A stretch of DNA of 23,690 nucleotides from Gammaproteobacteria bacterium (GTDB taxonomy: Bacteria; Pseudomonadota; Gammaproteobacteria; Pseudomonadales; Litorivicinaceae), in contig PBDH01000023.1 of NCBI GenBank assembly GCA_002717305.1, forward strand, positions 1 through 23,690, in the 5' to 3' direction. The translations under genes were made by a program, and so were the position numbers. The notes beneath the pieces were generated by a model that worked only from the letters and a program-made list of their open reading frames with translations, made no database searches and was not told the origin of the DNA. Positions 1 through 6,032 of the stretch are shown here, piece after piece; position 1 is the stretch's first letter, and each line of letters begins with the position of its first letter.

Positions 1-1140
1 ATTGCAGAACTTGGCTATTGCCAGGGGATTGAAAATTATTCACGTTACCTTTCGGGACGCCCACCGGGTGAAGCTCCCCCTACACTTTTTGATTACTTAC
101 CTCCGGATGCCCTTCTGGTAATTGATGAATCACACGTAACCGTACCTCAGATTGGTGGCATGTACCGTGGTGATCGATCAAGAAAGGAGACGTTGGTCGA
201 GTACGGATTTCGACTGCCGTCAGCACTTGATAATCGTCCACTGAAGTTTGACGAATGGGAGTCAATGGCACCTCAGATGATCTTTGTTTCAGCAACTCCG
301 AGTGTTTATGAGAACGAGCATCAGGCGCAGGTGGCTGAGCAAGTCGTCCGTCCCACAGGGCTGATCGATCCGACTTTAGAGGTGCGTCCGGCCGGTTCTC
401 AGGTTGATGATTGTTTGAGTGAGATTCATGCGGTCGTTGTAGAAAATGAGCGGGTGTTGATTACGGTCCTGACAAAACGGATGGCGGAGGATCTGACAGA
501 TTACTTGATGGACCACGGTGTCCGGGTTCGATACCTGCACTCTGATATTGATACCGTTGAGCGAGTTGAGATTATTCGTGATCTGCGAAAGGGTGAATTT
601 GATGTGTTGGTAGGCATCAACTTGTTGCGAGAGGGGCTTGATATGCCTGAGGTCTCCTTGGTTGCGATAATGGATGCTGATAAAGAGGGTTTTCTACGCT
701 CTGACCGTTCTCTGATTCAGACTATCGGCCGGGCCGCACGGAATGTGAATGGTCGGGCCATCTTGTACGCCGACAAGGTTACAGATTCTATGCAGCGGGC
801 GATGGATGAGACAGAGCGTCGCAGAAATAAACAAATCAGCTTTAATTCCGAGCACGGAATCATCCCAAAAACGATCAAGAAACGCATCGATGACGTCATG
901 GAGGGCGCGTATCGTAATGCACCAGGTTCGCGTGGCCGAAAAGCAAAAGATAAGGCATCGAAGGCTACAACTGGGGGGTTGATGCCTGAGAATCCCCAAA
1001 CTTTAACACCGCAGCAACTGGCAAAAGAAATTACGCGTCTTGAGGAAGAGATGTTCAAAGCGGCTAAATCTCTTGAGTTTGAGCGCGCTGCCGCTATACG
1101 TGATTCACTCGCTGAACTTCAGTCGCTTGCGTTCAAGTGA
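1..1140 (+). CDS. uvrB: UvrABC excinuclease subunit B, C-terminal part (5' end outside window)
   Basis: UvrB is the damage-verifying helicase-like subunit of nucleotide excision repair; it is loaded by UvrA and then recruits UvrC to cut. The frame is open from base 1, giving 379 residues of what is normally a protein of about 670. Visible landmarks are VIDESH near fragment residue 41, the second helicase domain with LLREGLDMPEV and the motif VI stretch QTIGRAARN, and a C-terminal UVR (UvrC-binding) domain around EITRLEEEMFKAAKSLEFER. The gene ends in TGA and no partner gene follows directly. uvrB is often SOS-controlled, but its promoter lies outside the window, so this cannot be checked here. 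Identification is secure; only the N-terminal ATPase domain is missing, because of the window edge. Confidence 0.97.
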   Translation: MAELGYCQGIENYSRYLSGRPPGEAPPTLFDYLPPDALLVIDESHVTVPQIGGMYRGDRSRKETLVEYGFRLPSALDNRPLKFDEWESMAPQMIFVSATPSVYENEHQAQVAEQVVRPTGLIDPTLEVRPAGSQVDDCLSEIHAVVVENERVLITVLTKRMAEDLTDYLMDHGVRVRYLHSDIDTVERVEIIRDLRKGEFDVLVGINLLREGLDMPEVSLVAIMDADKEGFLRSDRSLIQTIGRAARNVNGRAILYADKVTDSMQRAMDETERRRNKQISFNSEHGIIPKTIKKRIDDVMEGAYRNAPGSRGRKAKDKASKATTGGLMPENPQTLTPQQLAKEITRLEEEMFKAAKSLEFERAAAIRDSLAELQSLAFK

Positions 1141-1661
1141 AATTGTGTTAAGTAATGGGGCTTGGTTCTGAGAGCGGGATTCATTTGCGAAAGATAAGCC
1201 GGGTCCAATACGATCTTTAGAGACCGATTGGGTAGGCGCTTCCTACCGAAGAAAAAAAACAAAAGTTAAATGAATATAAACATTCTATCTCTTTGATTTT
1301 GTCCCTCTTGGATTCAGGATGGAAATTACCTCGATGAACTATTCGCAAGAACCCTAATGCTACAAGTGACTGTTTTTGGGGTACGAGAACTTATTTACTG
1401 GAATAGGTCAATAAACGACATCGATAATCCAAGGAAAAAATCATCTGCAGACAATCCATAAATTGTTGTCTTAACAGTAATGGTAATTTAGGTCACTCAT
1501 CATGGGTGCAATCATTTTTTTGATGGATAGAAAGCAATAGACAGATCCAAAAAGCGACAGAATAGATGTCGTTAATTTTGGAAAAAACCTTCCCCAGGAA
1601 ACATTCTATATTTTGAAGCGCATAGTGAGAGGCCGCGTGGCGAAGTTTGCATTGCTACCTA
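1141..1661. other. AT-rich intergenic stretch between uvrB and the tRNA-Val promoter
   Basis: About 520 bases with no convincing coding frame on either strand. There is a perfect 6-bp hairpin with a 5-base loop at 1231-1247 (GGTAGG / CCTACC). An A-run rather than a T-run follows it on the plus strand, so it is not a standard intrinsic terminator for uvrB. The rest is AT-rich, with several homopolymeric A and T runs and no recognisable RNA gene. Confidence 0.6.
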
Positions 1662-1689
1662 TTTACTCAGAAATTTTTTGGAGTATACT
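1662..1689 (+). promoter_or_regulatory. Probable sigma70 promoter of tRNA-Val
   Basis: A TATACT -10 box at 1684-1689 lies 12 bases before the mature tRNA. A weaker -35 match, TTTACT, sits at 1662-1667 with a 16-base spacer. The -10 hexamer is identical to the one upstream of the tRNA-Pro gene in this window. The transcript may run on into thrS, since no terminator is seen between them. Confidence 0.55.
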
Positions 1690-1701
1690 TCGCCGCTCTC
1701 T

Positions 1702-1778
1702 AGGCGCGTAGCTCAGTTGGTTAGAGCGCCACCTTGACATGGTGGAGGTCGTTGGTTCGATTCCAATCGCGCCTACCA
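1702..1778 (+). tRNA. tRNA-Val(GAC)
   Basis: A 77-base cloverleaf: acceptor stem AGGCGCG / CGCGCCT, D arm with AGTTGGTTA, anticodon stem CCACC / GGTGG around loop TTGACAT (anticodon GAC, reading GUC codons), and T arm GTTGG-TTCGATT-CCAAT. The discriminator is A and CCA is encoded. The first pair is A1-U72 rather than the G1-C72 of the E. coli tRNA; the rest matches bacterial tRNA-Val(GAC) well. The gene lies 54 bases before thrS. Confidence 0.97.
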
Positions 1779-1832
1779 AAAAGCTGCCACATTGGAAGGC
1801 CTTCGGTATGGGTCACCAGATCGGAGTCGAAC
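1779..1832 (+). promoter_or_regulatory. Leader between tRNA-Val and thrS with a possible stem-loop
   Basis: A 54-base stretch that would become the thrS leader after tRNA processing. It contains the palindrome GAAGGCCTTC at 1796-1805, which can sit inside a longer imperfect stem (CCACAT with ATGGG). Next to it is TTCGGTA, which recalls the anticodon loop of tRNA-Thr(GGU). The ribosome site GGAG is at 1823-1826, six bases before the ATG. In E. coli, ThrRS represses its own mRNA by binding tRNA-like leader structures; whether that happens here is inference only. Confidence 0.3.
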
Positions 1833-3773
1833 ATGCCCGTAATCACACTTCCTGATGGATCCACGCGCGAGTTTGAGGGATCTATTTGTTCTATGGACGT
1901 TGCCGAGTCGATTGGGCCGGGATTGGCTAAAGCGGTCATCTGTGCCAGAGTAGACGGGGAATTACGAGATGTATCCGACATCATCGGTGGAGATGTCAAC
2001 ATTTCTCTAATAACCGCTAGGGATGCCGATGGGGTTGACGTTATTCGTCATTCATTCGCGCACCTGATTGGTCATGCAGGCAAGCAGCTATTCCCTGGGA
2101 TAAAAATGGCGATAGGCCCAGTCATTGAAAACGGTTTCTATTACGATATCGACTATGATCGTCAACTTAATCCGGATGATCTAGAGGCGCTTGAAAAGCG
2201 AATACGAGAGCTTATCAAAACTGATTATTCAGTAATCAAGCGATGGGCGTCACGCGATGATGCCATTGCAGAATTCAAAGAGCGTGGTGAGCCATATAAG
2301 CTTGAGATCATATATCGAGATATTCCTGATGACGGCAGCAAGATAGGCCTTTACCACCACCAAGAATATATGGATATGTGCCGAGGGCCGCATGTCCCAA
2401 ACACCCGGTTTCTGCGTCATTTTAAGTTGACAAATGTGACAGGGGCCTACTGGCGCGGTGACGTTAAAAATAAGCAACTTCAGCGTATCTATGGAATTGC
2501 GTTCGCCTCCAAACAAGAGCTAGACGCACATTTGAGGTTCATAGAGGAGGCCGCGAAGCGGGACCACCGTAACCTGGCGAAGACATTGGATTTGTTTCAT
2601 TTGCAGGAGGAGGCGCCGGGCATGGTGTTCTGGCATCCGAATGGATGGACTGTCTATCGAGTCCTGGAGGATTACATTCGAGACCGTCTGGACCACGCTG
2701 GATATCAAGAGGTCCGTACCCCACAGCTTGTTGATCAGCGTCTGTGGGAAGCGTCAGGCCACTGGGATAAGTACCAAGAAAACATGTTTGTGACATCAAG
2801 CGAGAGTCGTGACTATGCAGTTAAACCTATGAATTGTCCTTGTCATGTGCAGATTTACAATAAGAAGATCACGTCATACAGAGAATTACCAATTCGGTTA
2901 GCGGAATTTGGCTCATGCCACCGTAATGAGCCCTCGGGGTCACTCCATGGTTTGATGCGTGTGCGTAACTTTGTCCAAGATGATGCACATATCTTTTGTA
3001 CCGAGGACCAGATCAATGCTGAAGTCAAAATATTTAATCAGTTGTTGACAGAGGTTTACCACGACATGGGCTTTGATGACATGATCGTTCGTATTTCAAC
3101 CCGCCCGGAGAAGCGCGTCGGCGATGATGCGACTTGGGATAAAGCAGAAACAGCGCTTTCTGATGCACTTGACAGCCTTGGGGTTAAATGGGAAGTGTTG
3201 CCCGGTGAGGGTGCTTTTTATGGTCCAAAGATTGAATACTCCCTGAAAGACTGCCTTGGTAGGATATGGCAATGTGGGACGATGCAGGTCGATTTCTCGA
3301 TGCCGGGACGACTTGGAGCCGAATATGTCGCCGAAGATGGTTCGAAGCAAGTACCTGTAATGCTGCATCGGGCGATTCTTGGAAGTTTGGAACGCTTTGT
3401 AGGTATATTGCTAGAAAATACAGCAGGTTTGTTGCCGCCTTGGCTATCTCCAATACAAGCAGTTGTCCTGACGATCACGGATTCACAGCACGAATATGCA
3501 GAAAAAGTGGAAAAAATGCTGGTTGCTCAAGGTCTTCGGATTAAATCCGATTTGCGCAATGAGAAGATCGGCTATAAAATTCGGCACCACACTCTACAAC
3601 GTGTCCCATATTTACTCGTGATTGGCGATAAAGAAGTGGAGAACCAGCAGGTGGCTGTGCGGACCCGGTCCGGAGAAGATTTCGGTGCAATGAGCCTAGA
3701 AGCTTTTGCACACAGGCTTCACGGAGACGTCGGGTTGCGTGGTCGTTTCGATATCGAATCGGAGAAAAAGTAA
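1833..3773 (+). CDS. thrS: Threonyl-tRNA synthetase
   Basis: Class II synthetase that charges tRNA-Thr and hydrolyses mischarged Ser-tRNA-Thr in the cytoplasm. The chosen start (MPVITLPDGS, 646 aa) has GGAG six bases upstream and gives the family's normal length and N-terminus; an upstream in-frame start at 1734 lies inside the tRNA gene. Domains in order: TGS (about 1-62), editing domain with H73xxxH77 and C183 in MCRGPHVP, catalytic core with zinc ligands C335 (MNCPCHV), H386 (QDDAH) and H512 (MLHRAILGS), motif 2 around FGSCHRNEPSG, and a C-terminal anticodon-binding domain. It opens the block thrS-infC-rpmI-rplT. Its TAA stop shares one base with the infC start codon, which implies translational coupling. 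Confidence 0.98.
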   Translation: MPVITLPDGSTREFEGSICSMDVAESIGPGLAKAVICARVDGELRDVSDIIGGDVNISLITARDADGVDVIRHSFAHLIGHAGKQLFPGIKMAIGPVIENGFYYDIDYDRQLNPDDLEALEKRIRELIKTDYSVIKRWASRDDAIAEFKERGEPYKLEIIYRDIPDDGSKIGLYHHQEYMDMCRGPHVPNTRFLRHFKLTNVTGAYWRGDVKNKQLQRIYGIAFASKQELDAHLRFIEEAAKRDHRNLAKTLDLFHLQEEAPGMVFWHPNGWTVYRVLEDYIRDRLDHAGYQEVRTPQLVDQRLWEASGHWDKYQENMFVTSSESRDYAVKPMNCPCHVQIYNKKITSYRELPIRLAEFGSCHRNEPSGSLHGLMRVRNFVQDDAHIFCTEDQINAEVKIFNQLLTEVYHDMGFDDMIVRISTRPEKRVGDDATWDKAETALSDALDSLGVKWEVLPGEGAFYGPKIEYSLKDCLGRIWQCGTMQVDFSMPGRLGAEYVAEDGSKQVPVMLHRAILGSLERFVGILLENTAGLLPPWLSPIQAVVLTITDSQHEYAEKVEKMLVAQGLRIKSDLRNEKIGYKIRHHTLQRVPYLLVIGDKEVENQQVAVRTRSGEDFGAMSLEAFAHRLHGDVGLRGRFDIESEKK

Positions 3774-4315
3774 TCAGAAGAGCACAACCCAAGGGTGCGC
3801 CGGGCGAGAAGCGCACACCGATCAATGAAGAAATTCGTGCCCTCAAGGTGCGTTTGATCGGACCAACAGGTGAACAAATCGGTGTTGTTAACACGAGTGA
3901 TGCGCTTGTCGCGGCTCGTGAAAATGATCTTGATCTTGTGTTAATAGCGGAGTCTTCAGATCCACCGGTTGCGAAAATTATGGATTTTGGCAAGCGGTTG
4001 TATGAGGAAAAGAAAGCTAAAGCTGCCGCGAAGAAGAAGCAACACCAACTGCAGGTTAAAGAAGTAAAATTTCGTCCGGGAACGGACGTCGGAGATTACC
4101 AGGTCAAACTGCGCAACCTGGTGCGTTTCCTTGAGGACGGCGATAAGGCCAAGGTAACCATCCGGTTCCGCGGTCGCGAAATGGCTCACCAAGAACTTGG
4201 CATGCAAATGCTCGAGCGATTGGAAAAGGACCTCGAAGAGCATGGACTCGTTGAGGCGCGCCCGAAGTTAGAGGGTCGTCAGATGATCATGGTCTTAGCG
4301 CCGAAAAAGAAGTGA
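3773..4315 (+). CDS. infC: Translation initiation factor IF-3 with a non-canonical ATC start
   Basis: IF3 binds the 30S subunit, keeps it apart from 50S and rejects non-standard start codons and wrong initiator tRNA. The first standard start in this frame is GTG at 3848, but the conserved IF3 N-terminal segment PINEEIRALKVRLIG lies partly upstream of it. Extending to ATC at 3773 gives 180 aa, the same length as E. coli IF3, and places GGAG (3761-3764, inside the end of thrS) eight bases before the start. No ATG, GTG or TTG occurs between. The core FRPGTDVGDYQVK and the end GRQMIMVLAPKKK are typical. infC genes are known for AUU/AUC starts, which let IF3 repress its own synthesis. The A of the ATC is the last base of the thrS TAA. 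Confidence 0.93.
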   Translation: MRRAQPKGAPGEKRTPINEEIRALKVRLIGPTGEQIGVVNTSDALVAARENDLDLVLIAESSDPPVAKIMDFGKRLYEEKKAKAAAKKKQHQLQVKEVKFRPGTDVGDYQVKLRNLVRFLEDGDKAKVTIRFRGREMAHQELGMQMLERLEKDLEEHGLVEARPKLEGRQMIMVLAPKKK

Positions 4316-4350
4316 GAGCAGCACGCTCTAATGCGGAGTGAAAAGGAAAT

Positions 4351-4548
4351 ATGCCAAAAATTAGAAGTAATTCAGGCGCTCTAAAGCGTTTTAAACCGAC
4401 AGCAAATGGCTTTAAGCATAAGCAGTCTTTTCGTAGCCATATTTTAACCAAAAAGAGCACGAAGCGTAAGCGCCACTTGCGCGGTACTTTGATGGTAGCA
4501 GCTTCAGATATCAAGTTGATCCATCGAATGCTTCCGGGATTACGGTAA
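4351..4548 (+). CDS. rpmI: Large ribosomal subunit protein bL35
   Basis: A 65-residue, strongly basic 50S subunit protein of normal family length. The start MPKIRSNSGALKRFK and the KRKRHLRGT stretch are characteristic. AAGGAA precedes the ATG with a short spacer. It lies 35 bases after infC and 12 before rplT, the standard order. In E. coli, bL20 binds upstream mRNA and represses rpmI-rplT; the infC-rpmI gap is where such a site could lie, but I do not identify a specific structure there. Confidence 0.97.
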   Translation: MPKIRSNSGALKRFKPTANGFKHKQSFRSHILTKKSTKRKRHLRGTLMVAASDIKLIHRMLPGLR

Positions 4549-4560
4549 GAGGAGAGACCT

Positions 4561-4929
4561 ATGCCAAGAGTTAAACGCGGCGTAACCGCGCGTGCTAGTC
4601 ATAAGAAGATTCTGAAGCAGGCGAAGGGGTATTATGGTGCTCGTTCTCGAGTGTTCCGTGTTGCCAAGCAAGCTGTTATAAAAGCGGGCCAGTACGCCTA
4701 CCGCGACCGTCGCCAGAAAAAGAGGCAATTCCGTGCTTTATGGATCGCTCGGATCAATGCCGGCGCACGTGAATGTGGCCTGAGTTACAGTCGCTTTATT
4801 AACGGTTTGAAGAAGGCCAATGTTGAGATGGATCGCCGTGTGCTCGCGGATCTCGCTATGCACGAGAAGGTTGCGTTTGCAGCACTCGCACAGCAGGCGA
4901 AACAAGCACTAGAGCAGGCGGACGCTTAA
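4561..4929 (+). CDS. rplT: Large ribosomal subunit protein bL20
   Basis: An early-binding 50S assembly protein that contacts 23S rRNA. It has 122 residues, slightly longer than the usual 117-119, with MPRVKRGVTARASHKK and AKGYYGARSRVFRVAKQAV at the basic N-terminus and RQFRALWIARINA in the globular half. A strong ribosome site, GAGGAGA, lies about seven bases before the ATG. An intrinsic terminator or attenuator follows about 30 bases after its stop, so bL20 probably ends the main thrS-rplT transcript, with some reading on into pheST. Confidence 0.97.
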   Translation: MPRVKRGVTARASHKKILKQAKGYYGARSRVFRVAKQAVIKAGQYAYRDRRQKKRQFRALWIARINAGARECGLSYSRFINGLKKANVEMDRRVLADLAMHEKVAFAALAQQAKQALEQADA

Positions 4930-4958
4930 CATAGGACTCTTCATGATTGAGTGAAGGG

Positions 4959-4993
4959 AAGGCCGCGTGGACAATCTCCTTGCGGCCTTTTTT
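4959..4993 (+). terminator. Intrinsic terminator, probably the pheST attenuator
   Basis: An 8-bp stem AAGGCCGC / GCGGCCTT (4959-4966 with 4982-4989) around a 15-base loop, ending in a T-run at 4988-4993. It sits between rplT and pheS, where E. coli has the pheST attenuator. Unlike E. coli pheM, no Phe-rich leader peptide is visible. The only short frame with a ribosome site before it is ATG-ATT-GAG-TGA at 4943-4954, with AGGA six bases upstream. Confidence 0.75.
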
Positions 4994-5010
4994 ATGCTGT
5001 TGGACTCCAA

Positions 5011-6030
5011 ATGGACGATTTAGAGAGTATTAAAGACGACGCGTTGGCGTTAATTGAGTCGGCTGATTCGTTAGCCCAACTAGACGACGTTCGTGTGAAA
5101 TTCCTTGGAAAAAAAGGGTTGATCAGCCGGCAAATGAAAATGCTCGGTAAAATATCTCCCGAAGAACGGCCAGGAGCGGGCTCGAAGATTAACAAAGTGC
5201 GTGACTGCGTTTCTGATGCGCTCGAGATCAAGAAATCGGCACTCGAGATTGAGGCCGAAATGCAAGACTTAATGCATGATGCTGTCGACGTAACCATGCC
5301 GGGTCGACCACAAAGGATTGGAGGACTGCACCCAGTTACCCGAACACTTAGCCGTCTGAATCGGCTCTTTGCTTCGATGGGATATACAGTCGCGACGGGC
5401 CCCGAGATTGAGGATGACTGGCATAATTTTGAGGCTCTAAATATTCCATCACATCATCCGGCTCGCGCAATGCATGATACGTTTTATTTCGATGATGGGC
5501 GTGTCTTGAGGACGCATACGTCTCCGGTGCAAATTCGCACGATGGTTAGTGAAGATCCTCCAATCCGGATTGTTGCCCCTGGGCGTGTGTATCGTTGTGA
5601 TAGTGATTTAACACATACGCCAATGTTCCATCAAATTGAGGGGTTAGTTGTGGACAGGGATATCAGTTTTGCTGATTTGAAGGGGACCATCATCACATTC
5701 CTGAATCGATTTTTTGAAGCAGACTTGGACGTTCGTTTTAGGCCAAGTTATTTCCCGTTTACCGAACCATCTGCAGAGGTCGACGTGCAGTGCGTCATGT
5801 GCGAAGGCTCAGGCTGTCGCGTATGCTCGCATACCGGATGGCTAGAGGTGATGGGTTGTGGAATGGTGCACCCCAAAGTTTTCGAGCACACAGGTGTCGA
5901 TGCCTGTTCTTACACGGGATTTGCGTTTGGTATGGGTATTGAGCGGTTGGCGATGCTTCGATATGGCATCGGTGATCTTCGTTTGTTCTTCGAAAATGAC
6001 CTGCAGTTTCTCAACCAGTTTCACGGGTAG
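5011..6030 (+). CDS. pheS: Phenylalanyl-tRNA synthetase alpha subunit
   Basis: Catalytic subunit of the alpha2-beta2 enzyme that charges tRNA-Phe. The start chosen is ATG 5011 (MDDLESIKDDAL, 339 aa), which matches the family's N-terminal coiled coil. The frame is open back to a GTG at 4951, but that would translate through the terminator hairpin and has no ribosome site. The upstream site is weak (GGA at 5002-5004). Core motifs: RTHTSPVQIRTM (about 167-178), GRVYRCDSDLTHTPMFHQIE (191-210), FPFTEPSAEVDV (248-259), and FAFGMGIERLAMLRYG near the C-terminus. A four-cysteine CxxC-x4-CxxC insert (C261, C264, C269, C272), absent from E. coli PheS, precedes HTGWLEVMGCGMVHP. The stop lies two bases before pheT. 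Confidence 0.97.
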   Translation: MDDLESIKDDALALIESADSLAQLDDVRVKFLGKKGLISRQMKMLGKISPEERPGAGSKINKVRDCVSDALEIKKSALEIEAEMQDLMHDAVDVTMPGRPQRIGGLHPVTRTLSRLNRLFASMGYTVATGPEIEDDWHNFEALNIPSHHPARAMHDTFYFDDGRVLRTHTSPVQIRTMVSEDPPIRIVAPGRVYRCDSDLTHTPMFHQIEGLVVDRDISFADLKGTIITFLNRFFEADLDVRFRPSYFPFTEPSAEVDVQCVMCEGSGCRVCSHTGWLEVMGCGMVHPKVFEHTGVDACSYTGFAFGMGIERLAMLRYGIGDLRLFFENDLQFLNQFHG

Positions 6031-6032
6031 AC

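Noticed and set aside
1629..4970. Eleven-base match AGGCCGCGTGG at about 1630 and 4960
   Set aside because: A single short match, one copy inside the attenuator stem and the other in unrelated sequence; it is most likely chance.
4951..5010. GTG start extending pheS by 20 codons
   Set aside because: It would translate through the terminator hairpin, lacks a ribosome site at a usable distance, and the extra residues have no counterpart in PheS proteins.
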